A DNA stretch of 64,000 bases from Pelecanus crispus. Its lineage: Eukaryota > Chordata > Aves > Pelecaniformes > Pelecanidae. The notes under the pieces were generated by a model that saw only the letters and a list, made by a program, of their open reading frames with translations, did not search any database and was not told where the DNA came from. The DNA lies in assembly GCF_030463565.1 (NCBI RefSeq), contig NC_134649.1, forward strand, positions 2,925,501 to 2,989,500, given 5' to 3'. Made by a program: the position numbers and the translations under genes. Positions 48,791-59,384 of the stretch are shown here, piece by piece (position 1 is the stretch's first letter; each line of letters begins with the position of its first letter).

Positions 48791-49086
48791 CCGCCTCAGC
48801 CTCAGCCGCCGCCGCCTCAGCCGCCATCGCCTCAGCCACCGCCCTCTCAGCCGCCATCGCCTCAGCCGCCGCCGCCTCAGCCACCGCCCCCTCAGCCACC
48901 GCCCCCTCAGCCGCCATCGCCTCAGCCACCGCCCCCTCAGCCACCGCCCCCTCAGCCTCAGCCTCAGCCTCAGCCTCAGCCACCGCCCCCTCAGCCGCCA
49001 TCCCCTCAGCCACCGCCCCCTCAGCCCCGCCCCTCAGCCCCGCCCCCTCAGCCCCGCCCCCTCAGCCGCCACCGCCTCAGCCGCCG
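48791..49086. repeat. CCTCAGCC-rich minisatellite
   Basis: About 296 bp of irregular tandem units built from CCTCAGCC plus ACCGCC, GCCATCG or GCCGCC. It gives low-complexity Ala/Ser/Pro frames on plus and Ala/Glu/Val frames on minus. Confidence 0.92.
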
Positions 49087-49100
49087 CGCCCGCCCACGCC

Positions 49101-49116
49101 CTTTTGGCGCCAAAAG
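49101..49116. promoter_or_regulatory. E2F-type palindrome, TIPIN promoter
   Basis: CTTTTGGCGCCAAAAG is a perfect palindrome containing the E2F consensus TTTSSCGC (here TTTGGCGC) on both strands. Confidence 0.7.
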
Positions 49117-49134
49117 CGCCGCCACCGCCCTGCC

Positions 49135-49144
49135 GCGCATGCGC
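49135..49144. promoter_or_regulatory. NRF1-type palindrome, TIPIN promoter
   Basis: A perfect GCGCATGCGC 18 bp downstream of the E2F-type palindrome. Confidence 0.7.
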
Positions 49145-49620
49145 CCTGGCACGGAGCCGCGGCGGGTGGGCCCGGCAGCTCGCGAGAGCCCCGCTTCTCG
49201 CGGCACTTGCCCCGCGCGCGGCTCGCCAGCCCGCCGCTGCCGCTCGCCCGCCCGCCGGACGCCGCTCGCCGGGGCAGCGGGTGGAGGCGGCGCGGCCCCA
49301 TCCGCCCTGAGAAGGCGGGCGAGGGGCCCCTCTTCGCCCCGCTCCCCGCCGGTGTGAGGGGCTCCCCCCCGCCCCGCAGCGCCTGCACGCCTCGGCTGCC
49401 GCGGCCGTGTGAGGGGAGCGGGGCCTCCGTGGCGCCCGGCGGGCCGTGGCTCTGGAGGCCTGGCCCTGGCGAGCCTCGGGGGCTCCTGCACGGCCCGCTC
49501 CCGGCTGCCTCAGCCTCCGGCTCCGGGAGTCTCGCAGCCCGGGGGCGGGGAGCTCGCCTCCGAAGGTCAGTGGGGACGGAGCTGCCCGGGGCGTCCTCTC
49601 GTTACTAAAACCGTCCGGGA

Positions 49621-50159
49621 GACAGCTTTTCCTTAAAAAAGAGCTGTTCCTGAGGTCTTGGGAACGCAGCCGTGGTGAGAGCGGGTCACCCCAAACCCGG
49701 TTGTGCTAAAGCCTCTGGAACTAGCTTTGCTCAAGGAGCCGGAAAAGGGGACTCCTCCTCCAGACGGCGTTTCTAGGTGGGTAAGCCGTAAATCAGCAAT
49801 TATCGCCCAACGCCCCTTGTCTTTGCCACGCAAGGAGGTGAGTGGCACAGAGCTGCGTGCAAGCGCTTTGGGTGGAAATCCATTTGTGCGGTGTTGCGGT
49901 GAGCCGCACCTGCCACTGCCAGGCCGCTCGGATGAGTTGAAGCATGACCAGCCCGTGCTTTGCTCGGCCTGGTGGGGCTGGGTTGTGTCACCCGTCCGTG
50001 TGGGATGCGCTGCTTAATTTGTATGATGCTGTTCTTTCTGCTCGGCAAATCCTTTTCTGGAACAGCTCTAGACGTTGTGTGCAACTGATGTTTAGCTGCT
50101 TTCATGGCAGCCTTTTCTTCTCGCTGCGTCTCCTTAAATGCATTTGGTATTTCCTGCAG
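49621..50159 (+). other. TIPIN: TIPIN intron 1 (5' UTR intron), approximate
   Basis: About 540 bp between the CpG island and the first coding exon, ending in a good acceptor at 50,159. Its 5' border depends on the unproven exon 1 donor. Confidence 0.5.
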
Positions 50160-50317
50160 GAGGGGAAAAAAGTTATCTGTGGCAATGATAGATCCTTTAG
50201 AGAACAACTTGTTTGATCTTCCTGATTATGAGAATACAGAAGATGAAACGTTCCCACCTCTTCCACCTCCTGCCTCGCCAGGAAGAGATGATGTTGAATG
50301 GGCTCAAGCTAACAGAG
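50160..50317 (+). CDS. TIPIN: TIPIN exon 2 (first coding exon; CDS from 50185)
   Basis: The acceptor TTTCCTGCAG precedes 50,160, and 25 bp of 5' UTR precede the ATG at 50,185 (G at -3). It encodes residues 1-44 plus one base, from [16 protein letters not shown] to [10 protein letters not shown], and ends at a GTGAAT donor. Confidence 0.93.
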
Positions 50318-53300
50318 GTGAATACCTGTGACCCCTGAAGATCCCATTTTGCAGCATAGACAATGAAGTGCTGTGAAATCAATATTATTGGTGATGTACT
50401 TCACAACCTTGAGTTTCCTGCGTAAAAAGAGTCTTGTGTAGATGAGAAAGCAATTCGCAAATTTACATTGTTACTGATTCTGTGCTTCCGAGCTTGTGGG
50501 AGAAGTTTATTTTTGTAGATTCCATGAAAACGTGCACACAAAGGAACCTGTATAAAATCCAAGCTCTTCTGACAAAACGTTGGCAAAGATCATTATACAG
50601 TGGTGATCTGTAGTTACCCTTTATGACTTGGATTTCAGAAGCGGTAAGAGTGTTGAATGTAGTATTCCAGGGAGATGTTGGTAGATTTTGTAGAGCATGT
50701 GACCTGGGAAAAATCCAAGATGCTTCAGGACAGTAAAATTTAATTATTTGTATTTGAAAAGATCTTACTGTGTAGTGAAAAAGCTAATAGAAAGTATAAA
50801 GATTTTATTTTAGCTATTGTTTACTTTACTCATATTTGCCTATGGTGTTAAACAGATGTCTTCATTGATCCCTGTTCTGTCTGTTCACTAGAAAATAGGA
50901 TTTTGGATATACTTAATTCCTTGATACACATATCGAGGACAACTTCTGAATTCCTGATGTTCAAAGTAACAACAAGTAAACCAAGAAATCGGTGTGATAA
51001 CTAATTGCTAGCTCTGAGATGAGGTGGGCAGCGGTGCCTTGTCTGTTGCAGTCAAAAAATATATACTGGCCCTAATCAAAAAGTATATGGACTTTGGTTC
51101 TTAAAAGGCACGTTGATTGTGGTCGCACATCACCTCTTTCTCTGTTTTTTGAAGGTGATGCTGGTGGTTTAGGTCTGTCTTTCAGATCTATCAGTGGACA
51201 TTTTGGGACACACCTATCAAATATTTTAAAATCAAATAATACTGATTTATCAAAAAATAATAAATGATTGATAATTTGAGTTTCTTTACTTTTAGAAGGA
51301 GCATCTACTCTCAATACATTTCTCATCAGAAATACAATATAAAAGTTCTAAAATTAGGAAATTTCCCTTTCAAGGAACCTACTTTGCTAGAACAGTTGAA
51401 GGGACGGATTTATTTCCAAGCTGTTTTGTGGGAGAAGCAAGGTGAAGCATGCAGATTTTTGTTTGGAGAACCTTAAAATGTACATGATGCAATTCTAGTT
51501 GATGTCAACTGCATTTATACTTAAAGTATGTTATTTTCTTTATTGGAACTAGATGGAAACCAGCAGTCACAAACAAAGGATTCTGCTGTGGCTACACGCA
51601 AAGCAGTTAAAAGACCAACACCTAAGCTAGATGCCCAGAGGTAATTTTTTTACAGAATATTTCTTTCTGTGATGAATTTGGTGTATGGCTGTGGTGGAAT
51701 GATTTAAGGTTACTGTGATCCCTGCTTGTTCATAGCCAAGTCAAAGAGCAAGAGTTTTGGAGATGATAGCGTGCAAGAGGCACTTTATCTCAAACTTCTT
51801 ACTCCTTGCTTACCTGTGTGATGTTATTACTAGCCTAACTTTCTTGAAGTCTCTTTGGGACTTAGTACATGACTAATAATTTAAGATATATTTATTATTC
51901 ATACATAGGACTCTTCCAGCTGAATATTCTTTATTTTGCTTCAGACATAGTACTGTAGACTTGCTTTAATAAAAGCGTGCTTCAAAGTAAAACCTCAATA
52001 TACCGGTGACTGTAAGGTACTACTTAAAGTACGCTTACACCTGACTTATGTACAAGCTGGATAAACTGTATAAAAGGATTTTAATATTTTCTTTGCTGTT
52101 ATCGGTAGAACTGGTGTAAGTTCTTTATAACCAATGGAAAGAATCTGAGCTTTCAGTTTCTTCTGTTTTAAATATACTGATGAAGTTAGTGATACGACGG
52201 GTGGATGCTCTGGTCATGCATCTAACTGGTTTTACTTGGCATATATCGATACAAGAACTGACTTGCCATGTAATGAAAATAAAAAAGCTCCTTGGACTAG
52301 GAATATATGTAGGGTAATTTTTCCAAACAAGTCTTTGGTCTTACAGACCTATTTTGTCTACTTGTCTTATTTTGTGCATCTTCTTAACAATTTCTAATTC
52401 TGTACATGTTTCAAATAGAGCTCTGTAGCTGTAGGCTATTTGAAGGAATGTGAGGTTGGTTGTGTGGTTTGTGGGTTTTTTTATTGTTTGTTTTTCATTA
52501 GAAAAAGAAAGCATGGGTTTCAAATAACTTCACCTATTTCGTATTAACAGATTAATTTCAGAAAGAGGACTTCCAGCCCTGAGACACATGTTTGACAATG
52601 TAAAGTTCAAGGGTAAGGGGCATGAGGTAAGACATAGTGAGCTTTTGTTTTGTTTCCTGGGAGGTTAATCTAGGCTTGAAAGATTGCTGCCCATCTGATA
52701 TGGGGAGAATTGATACTACACTCTGATTAGCCAGCTGAGATCACTCAGCAATTACTGTCACAGGCAAAACAGGCTTGACTTGGGGAAAATCAGTTTAATT
52801 TATTACCAGTCAAATCAGAGTAGGATAATGAGAAATAAAAAACTAAATCTTAAAACACCTTCCCTCCACCCCTCCCTTCTTCCTGGGCTCAACTTCATTC
52901 CCAATTTTCTCTCCCTCCTCCCCCTGAGCGGTGCAGTTCATCACGTGTCGTCTCTGCCGCTCCTTCCTCCTCAGGGGAGGACTCCTCACACTCTTCCCCT
53001 GCTCCAGCGTGGGGTCCCTCCCATGGCAGACAGTCCTCCAGGAACTGCTCCAGTGTGGCTCCTTCCCACGGGCTGCAGCTCTTCCCCAACTGCTCCAGCG
53101 TGGGTCCCCTCCACGGGGTGCAGCCCCTCAGGAGCAGCCTGCTCCAGCGTGGGTCCCCCGCGGGGTCCCCAGCCCTGCCAGCAAACCTGCTCCAGCCTGG
53201 GCTCCTCTCCCCACGGGGCCACAGCTCCTGCCAGGAGCCTGCTCCAGCGCGGGCTTCCCCCGGGGTCACAGCCCCCTCCAGGCACATCCCCCTGCTCCGG

Positions 53301-56300
53301 TGTGGGCTCCTCCCTGGGTGCAGGTGGATCTCTGCTCCCCCGTGGGCCTCCATGGGTGCAGGGGCACAGCTGCCTCGCCATGGGCTGCACCAGGGGTGCA
53401 GGGGAATCTCTGCTCCGCGCCTGGAGCACCTCCTGCCCTCCTTCTGCACTGGCCTTGGTGTCTGCAGAGTCGTACCTCTCGCATACTTTCACTCCTCGCT
53501 CCAGCTGCAGTTTGTGTCCCTGTGGTTTTTGTACTTTTTTTTTTTCCCCTTCTTAAATACATTATCCCAGAGGCACTACCACTGTCGCTGATGGGCTTGG
53601 CCTTGGCCAGCGGTGGGTCCATCTTGGAGCCGGCTGGCGTTGGCTCTGTCAGACATGGGGGAAGCTTCTAGCAGCTCCTCACAGAAGCCACCCCTGTAGC
53701 CCCCCCGCTACCAAAACCTTGCCACGCAAACCCAGTACAATCCCAGAGTTTTTACTATTGAAAAAAGTGTGGCATACCACTTAAGCAAAGAGAAAGCAGT
53801 ATTTTCTCTACAAACTGTCTCATTGTTTTGGATACACTTAAACATACAAAGCTCATTTTTCTTTAAATATCATTAGCCTATTGGCACGCCTGCAAGGATA
53901 CCTGTGCATCTCTGGTTTATGCAGAACATTCATGGTATAAATTTTCTCTTTACTACTGGAGGCAGTTGGAACTGAAGAACTAGGCAATACCACTGATCTG
54001 AGCAAAAATCTTGACTAGATAAGGTTATTTAGATGTATGTTTTTCCGTGTGTCAAAACAAACCAAAATCAATGCCAGCTGTGCCTCTATGAACTGGTTTT
54101 TTGGTTTTTTTAGTCTGGGTTCAGACCTAGGTTGCTTAAGGGCAACTTCTCAGAAGCCTGTCAGATGTTTTACAGTATATGCAAATGCTTTTCCTGAACT
54201 CAGATCACTGTTCTTCTGATAGCTTGAAATTGCACTTACAGACTTGATTGTGGGAGGAATGGCTACCCACGCATTCATATTACTTAAATTTTCAAGAGAC
54301 TTTTAAGCTGCAGATGCTAATATTTTCAGAAATATGACTCTGATGTTTCCCTCTGTTGACTTCGTCAACTTTTACTAGCTGGATATCTTGTTTTATGCTC
54401 TAGGCAGAAGACCTGAAGACACTCATACGACACATGGAACACTGGGCTCATAGACTGTTTCCAAAATTGCAGTTTGAGGATTTTATTGACAGAGTCGAGT
54501 CTTTGGGAAATAAAAAGGAAGTTCAGGTACGTATTGTTCCTGTTGGTTTCTTTTCATGCAGTACTCAATAGTGTAAGAGGTAGGTTTAGGAGAGCAGCTA
54601 TGCAACAAAAGAAGACTTAAGTTGTGCGTGCTGCTAAGGAGTGTAATGCTATTTAAATTAATTTCTCTCTTTTTAAAAAAAAGCTTTTTCCAGTATCTGA
54701 AGTATTTAAATTTACATTTAGATATAACCTTTCTTTATTTGAATTAGTACTTCAGAGAATTGGCTTCAACTTCTTCAGGACATCTTTAAGCAAAGTAATT
54801 TGCTAAAGAGTGCTGGAACTGGTTGGTTTTGGGGGTTTTGTTGGGTTGGGTTTTTAATGTTTGAACCTGCAAAAGAAGACTTACGAAGAATGCTGCTTCA
54901 TCTGGCTAGGTGATACATGAAGGACTAGGAAAACAATCCACAGTGTTAGAAGTTGTGGGTCAAACAGACGTGTAGCGAGAGGAGTGTTTTTTTCAGAGTA
55001 ATAAAGTGTAAAGAGAAATGGGGAGTAGTATTAAAAACATAGCAATGTTGCACAAAAGATTTTGTTACAGGTGAAATATCAGTTTTTTAATCTCTACTTT
55101 GCAGACCTGCCTAAAGCGGATTAGACTTGATCTTCCTATTTTACATGAAGACTTCACAAGTAATGAAGGTATGCTCATTATGCTGTTTGTTCAGTAGTTC
55201 GGTGGTTAAAATTACTTTACTTCCCCTCCTACTGACCAGAAATTAATGATCATGATATGTTTTTCTAATGTAGAAGCAGTCGTTGAGTGGTCCTCTGTTT
55301 TAAAACCAAGCTTCTGTGAGACTTACTATTACAAAACTGAACTGGTACTTGGACTCAAATGCTACATATATATATGTGTGTGTGTATAAAAAAATAAATG
55401 TAAGTGCGTGGTACACTGAAAGGAAATGGAAAATGGGTATTATACCAGCACTGTTAGAAATGTTCTTCCAAAAAAACCCCAAAAGTGCAGTTACTAAGTG
55501 AACATAGTGGTTTGTATCGTACTCTTATGAGCGGGCAGTCTGAAAGGCTCTTGCATCTTACTAATGCAGAAATCAAAGACTTATTATACTGTTTATACTA
55601 CAGGCTGTCACAGTGCAGTCAGGGTGTAGTGTCCTTTATAGGGAAAGTACTTACTAATGCTTGTGGGCACTGTTATGTCTGTTTGTCACTCTTGGCATGT
55701 AGCTACTATTGAGCATTTCTTCTTCCAATATAAAAATCCAGCTGCTTAACAAGTAGATAATTCAAGAGTCTCTTCCAATCAGATGATGGTTTTAGATAGA
55801 CTAGAAGTAAACTTGTTTGTTTGTTAATAAAAAGAGGGAGTAGAATTGACCTGGTAGTTTGAAAGAAACTTCATTAGCAGAAATGAGAGGATGTCGTAGA
55901 TGTTCCTAAGGTCCTGTGCAGGTGTTCACCCTTTGACTGTGAGTCTCTCTTGAAACAATGATCTACCCCTTGTCCAGTTTGTCTTCACGTGAACCTCGGC
56001 CTCCAGACAAGCCAGTGCTTGGGAAAGGTGTTCTGGTGGATGAGCTAACCTGTGGTAAAACCTTGCCTCCCCTGTGGCGACAACCTTTGGGCAGTTAGTG
56101 ATGTGTGGCTGTCTTCACTGCTGGCTGCATTTGCTAGAAATGGAATGCAGCCATAAGCAGCCACAAACAGTAAAGCAAATGGTTCCTGCCGACAGTGTCT
56201 GTAGAGTTATCAGATTTTTCTGTGCGATGGTTCCATACATTTGTATTTAAATGCGGTGCTGATCTGTTCTACATCTGTATTTAAATGTGGTGCTGATCTG

Positions 56301-57804
56301 TTCTTGAACCGTGTTAGCGAGTGTACTACTACAACTGGTCAGTCTCCAGTTGAAAAACTTGAGTAGGTATCTTACAGTTTTGAAATAAAAACTGTAGCTA
56401 GAGTATTGTATTAAAAACCAAAACCTTGTTGTCAGCTAACTTCTCTGTTCACAGGCTTAAAGTGGTGCAGAGGCACAAGCATACTTGGCCTTAGGCACTC
56501 TTGAAAGAGTGCTCTGCTGCTCTGTTGGTGGGTGAAGTTTGTCTAAGAGTGTGACTGCCTCTGTTTTGCATGTGTTAACATTGGCAAAGGAGTTAATATG
56601 CCATAATAGTAGCACACTGAATTCAAAACTGACTGTTCAATGCCTATGTTCAAACCCGTCCCATTCCCTTGACTAGTCCTGCCGCTTCCCAAAGGACAGC
56701 GTCGTATTAGTAGGGGTGGAAAGAAAATTATCTGGCCTTCCAGTAACGATTGCCTGAATTTACTGTCTCTTTTTAACCTTCAAGCAGAGCTCATGATTGC
56801 TAACTTAGTACAGAGAGCTCTGCCTCTAAGTTCAGGTATTTATTATCGTTGTGTGTTTGGGATCTCTGATAAGCATTTGTTGTATACTTTGAATAGCAGG
56901 TATGTAGATCTAGGCAGAAAGTTGCCCATTAAAACTAAATTACAGAATGATCTTCAGCTGTCAATACAACTGTAAAATGTAGAACATAGAAATGCTTTTA
57001 AAATGTTCTCTTGACAGATATTTAGCAGTAGATATCTCTGGGTTCAAAGTGTCGATTTCTACCCCTCTTCCCGCTCGCACCCCCTCATTTTTAAGCAGAT
57101 GGCGGAGGGGAAAGCAACGGACTGGCTACAGCTGCTGAAGATGTACGTCCCTGCTCTGAAAACGTAGAAGTCAATTCTCTCTCTGGTACAACTCTCACGG
57201 AAGAGCAACAACAGCGTATCCAGAAGAACAGGCAGCTGGCCTTGGAACGTAGGCAAGCAAAGATGCAGCGTAACAGCCAGTTGCAACACAACGGTAATCA
57301 ACTCTGTAACTTCAGTGCTTAATGTTAAGGTCGGTAGCCTGAGAAGCTTGTACAACTGAGCTGCTGAGTCACTTAAAGGAAGTGGTAGTGATTGCTTTTC
57401 TACAAAGTAGCAAAATGTGCAACTCTCAAAGTTAAACTGTGTTCCTGTAGTTAGACTCCTCCAAAGCTAAGTCAGAACTACTCTCCCTAGTTGTCATGCC
57501 AAGTTGTGATAGCTTTGCCTTTGATGAAATGAAACTCAGCTTGCTCTCTGGAGTTGGCTTTCCTGCAGGCTGTGATTCTGGTGACAGACACACAGCAACA
57601 GTGTTTTCTCATGGTAGGAAATTGTTCTGGTTTTATTTTTCAACAGAGCTCCCTGCTAGTTACTCAGAAGAGGAGTTTAATAGCCCCGTTGCTCAGGATC
57701 CCGCTGACCTCATTGACGACACTCAAGCTACTGCAACCAAGGCTGCTGTTACAGAAGCTGAAGATGGAGATATAGAATGGGAACAGGCTGGCGAAAAGCA
57801 GTAA
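50185..57804 (+). CDS. TIPIN: TIPIN, TIMELESS-interacting protein, complete (278 aa)
   Basis: TIPIN binds TIMELESS and RPA at replication forks, stabilising stalled forks and supporting ATR-CHK1 signalling. Seven coding exons join in frame: 50185-50317, 51553-51640, 52551-52626, 54404-54526, 55105-55168, 57099-57293 and 57647-57804. All have GT-AG borders. The start fits the family: an acidic LPDYE and [13 protein letters not shown]-terminus. The Swi3/Csm3 domain spans about residues 63-157 ([54 protein letters not shown]). The [19 protein letters not shown] helix (195-213) matches the RPA-binding region. The acidic C-terminal tail is divergent. The protein is slightly shorter than human TIPIN (about 301). 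It is divergent from MAP2K1 and convergent with DIS3L, as in other amniotes. Confidence 0.97.
50318..51552 (+). other. TIPIN: TIPIN intron after first coding exon
   Basis: 1.2 kb of AT-rich unique sequence. I see nothing in it. Confidence 0.8.
51553..51640 (+). CDS. TIPIN: TIPIN coding exon 2
   Basis: 88 bp encoding residues 45-74: a Gln/Thr-rich linker and then [15 protein letters not shown], the start of the Swi3 domain. The acceptor is GGAACTAG and the donor GTAATT. Confidence 0.95.
51641..52550 (+). other. TIPIN: TIPIN intron after coding exon 2
   Basis: 0.9 kb of AT-rich unique sequence. I see nothing in it. Confidence 0.8.
52551..52626 (+). CDS. TIPIN: TIPIN coding exon 3
   Basis: 76 bp encoding [19 protein letters not shown] followed by KGKGHE (residues 75-99), part of the Swi3 domain. 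The acceptor is TATTAACAG and the donor GTAAGA. Confidence 0.96.
52730..53743 (-). mobile_element. avian LTR-type element with internal minisatellite
   Basis: On the minus strand it begins TGTACTGGGTTTGCGTGGC and runs through GCTCCAAGATGGACC to a CAAGCCTGTTTTGCCTGTGACAG-like end. I recognise this as a widespread avian retroviral LTR family. The end that normally follows is truncated or degraded near 52,730. Inside, at about 53,000-53,310, are irregular copies of CTGCTCCAGCGTGGG separated by roughly 40-60 bp. These create long open frames on both strands (258, 246, 184 and 178 codons) that have no protein homology I can see. Confidence 0.75.
53000..53310. repeat. CTGCTCCAGCGTGGG minisatellite inside the LTR element
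   Basis: At least six irregular copies of CTGCTCCAGCGTGGG or close variants lie in this stretch, each followed by a CCACGGGG-type segment. Confidence 0.8.
54404..54526 (+). CDS. TIPIN: TIPIN coding exon 4
   Basis: 123 bp encoding residues 100-140: [19 protein letters not shown] onward to GNKKEVQ, the core of the Swi3/Csm3 domain that contacts TIMELESS. The acceptor is GCTCTAG and the donor GTACGT. Confidence 0.97.
54527..55104 (+). other. TIPIN: TIPIN intron after coding exon 4
   Basis: 578 bp of AT-rich sequence with GGGTTTTG/GGGTTGGG low complexity near 54,825. Nothing else. Confidence 0.8.
55105..55168 (+). CDS. TIPIN: TIPIN coding exon 5
   Basis: 64 bp encoding [20 protein letters not shown] plus E (residues 141-161) and one base of Asp162. 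The acceptor is CTTTGCAG and the donor GTATGC. Confidence 0.96.
55169..57098 (+). other. TIPIN: TIPIN intron after coding exon 5
   Basis: 1.9 kb. It holds a short TA/TG simple repeat at 55,368-55,387 and a 34-bp tandem duplication at 56,237-56,304. No gene. Confidence 0.8.
56237..56304 (+). repeat. two-copy 34-bp tandem repeat
   Basis: Units 56,237-56,270 and 56,271-56,304, each with GTATTTAAATG(C/T)GGTGCTG, differ at two positions. Confidence 0.88.
57099..57293 (+). CDS. TIPIN: TIPIN coding exon 6 (RPA-binding segment)
   Basis: 195 bp encoding residues 162-226: a Gly/Ser/acidic linker, then [20 protein letters not shown], the RPA-binding helix. The acceptor is TTTTAAGCAG and the donor GTAATC. 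Confidence 0.95.
57294..57646 (+). other. TIPIN: TIPIN last intron
   Basis: 353 bp. I see nothing beyond the splice sites. Confidence 0.85.
57647..57804 (+). CDS. TIPIN: TIPIN coding exon 7 (terminal) and stop
   Basis: 158 bp encoding residues 227-278 and the TAA at 57,802-57,804. It is an acidic, poorly conserved tail ending [12 protein letters not shown]. The acceptor is TTTTTCAACAG. Confidence 0.93.
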
Positions 57805-58127
57805 CTGTTCCCCATAGTTTGAATGACTTTCTTAATTCTCATTCTACTGAAAGGTTGCTGGCTCTCTGCACTCTGACTCCAGAAGCTTCATGGAAGGCTT
57901 CACCATGACTTCTGTATAGTTGGACAGAACTCCTCTTGAAACTGCAGATGAGCAAATCCGTACACCGGAAAGCAGAACAAAGTCCTTCATCTGCATTTGA
58001 GACATCTTTTCCACCTCCCCCAGCATTCTTTAGGAAATGCTAATGAGGTTTTTGACCTACCTGGAATTTTGTTTACAATTGATTGTATCAAACTGAGTTA
58101 ACTGGGCTATTGACAGGTGAAGCTCCT

Positions 58128-58133
58128 ATTAAA
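58128..58133 (+). terminator. TIPIN: candidate TIPIN poly(A) signal
   Basis: ATTAAA about 325 bp after the TIPIN stop, followed within 30 bp by a GT-rich stretch. It is one of several possible AT-rich signals. Confidence 0.45.
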
Positions 58134-58660
58134 GTTGTTGTTTGGGTGGGTTTTTTTTAAATAGAGGGTACACATAATAGCAGATAGAGCTATGTCTGAA
58201 CAGGTGTCCTGGATTTTTTTAACTTTGCTGATCAAGTACCTGTATCTTGTCTTATAAAATGGAAGCTATTAAATTTCAGAAGTCAAACCTGAAGCTGTTG
58301 TATGAGGCTGTTAAACTACAGGCCCTCCAAACTTCCACATCCCTTGTGCTATCAGACAGCTCTTCACAGACAAGTACATCCCCGTAGGGGAACATGCTTT
58401 GCCTTTGACCAAATCAGTTACCTTCCTTTGGCTGATTCTGCTCTCTGGCTGGAAGCGCCGTTTCATCCTCTTCTTACAGTCTTGTTTTTCTTTCTTGCAC
58501 AATAGCTTTTCCTTTTGTGGAATGAACAAGAATCACTGAGCACAGGGTAGACAGTTGTTCGTAATAGAAACTGACTTTCTAGAAACTGAATTAAGACAAG
58601 AGCAGCACTTACAGCAGATGAAGTAAGTTCATGGCAACAGGTGTTACTTTATGCCAGATG

Positions 58661-58666
58661 TTTATT
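58661..58666 (-). terminator. DIS3L: candidate DIS3L poly(A) signal
   Basis: AATAAA on the minus strand about 410 bp past the stop. It is the clearest canonical hexamer in the convergent region. Confidence 0.5.
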
Positions 58667-59072
58667 GAAATCCCTCAGCTGCACAAAGAGTGTCTGTGCA
58701 GGATTAGTGTGAAGGAGTTGGCTTTTTATATCCTTGTAGCTATAGTGGAAGATAGCCGACAGCTGTAGGAAGTGCTTAGGTTTTAAGAGCTTAATTTACA
58801 GACAACATGGGAAAGTAACTTTTTGAATGATAGTTAAAAGAATTCACCACACTGTCTTTAGTCTGGAAGATGAGATTTATCATGTATAAAATCTTTTAAA
58901 AACTCATACATGTTCATAACCAGATAAAAATAATTCTTATTTAAAATAGACATTTCATTACTTATTAAAAGGACTCTTGAATATTTAAATAGACTGCTTT
59001 TTAAAAAAACCCTTAATCATACAAAGCGAACAGGAGCAGAACATCAGCAAGCAGATGTTGCTAGGTCACAGT

Positions 59073-59384
59073 TCAAGTTCTAATGTCAGCTGAAACATCC
59101 AATAGTGCCAAGTCCCTGATCTCCTCCAGCAGCTGGTACAAGCTTGCTCCCTTGGTCTGGCAGTACTCCTGATAGTCTGCATCAATTACTTCAACTCTTG
59201 CTTTTTCTTGGGCACGCTGGGCTGCTTCTGCAGACTGACTGACTTCTTTTACCAAGTCGGATTTCACCACATGAAAATTCTTCTGGGGAACCTCTGTGTC
59301 TGAAGTCTGGTACGGTGCGTTCCTGATTATTTCAAGCTTGATCGTGTCAGCATGGCAGCGGGACGTCTGCACGAGTATTTTCAC
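59073..59384 (-). CDS. DIS3L: DIS3L terminal coding exon
   Basis: 312 bp including the TGA (plus TCA at 59,073-59,075). It encodes [20 protein letters not shown] to [19 protein letters not shown]. The acceptor is GCTTTTAAG. The final residues after LLDVS differ from the mammalian tail. Confidence 0.96.
   Translation of the reverse strand: MKILVQTSRCHADTIKLEIIRNAPYQTSDTEVPQKNFHVVKSDLVKEVSQSAEAAQRAQEKARVEVIDADYQEYCQTKGASLYQLLEEIRDLALLDVSADIRT

Larger units (their letters stand above)
48400..49620. promoter_or_regulatory. TIPIN: CpG island and TIPIN promoter region
   Basis: A strongly GC/CpG-rich block upstream of the TIPIN coding start, with GC boxes, an E2F-type palindrome, an NRF1 palindrome and a minisatellite. 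A non-coding exon 1 probably ends in this block. One candidate donor is CGAAG/GTCAGT with GT at 49,566-49,567, joining the acceptor before 50,160. The exact start and donor are not certain. The long open frames on both strands (up to 310 codons) come from composition and repeats. Confidence 0.7.
52627..54403 (+). other. TIPIN: TIPIN intron after coding exon 3
   Basis: 1.8 kb, of which more than half is an antisense LTR-type element (about 52,730-53,743). The right part is unique AT-rich sequence. Confidence 0.8.
57805..59072. other. convergent 3' UTRs of TIPIN and DIS3L
   Basis: 1.27 kb between the two stop codons, holding both 3' UTRs. The candidate poly(A) signals at 58,128 (plus) and 58,661 (minus) leave the transcripts non-overlapping. 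No other gene. Confidence 0.7.

Noticed and set aside
48676-49608. 310-codon plus-strand frame and 119-147-codon minus-strand frames
   Set aside because: They are produced by the CCTCAGCC minisatellite and CpG island. Translation is low complexity, with no conserved domain.
52780-53671. Frames of 258, 246, 184 and 178 codons in the TIPIN intron
   Set aside because: They lie wholly inside a recognised avian LTR-type repeat and derive from its minisatellite.
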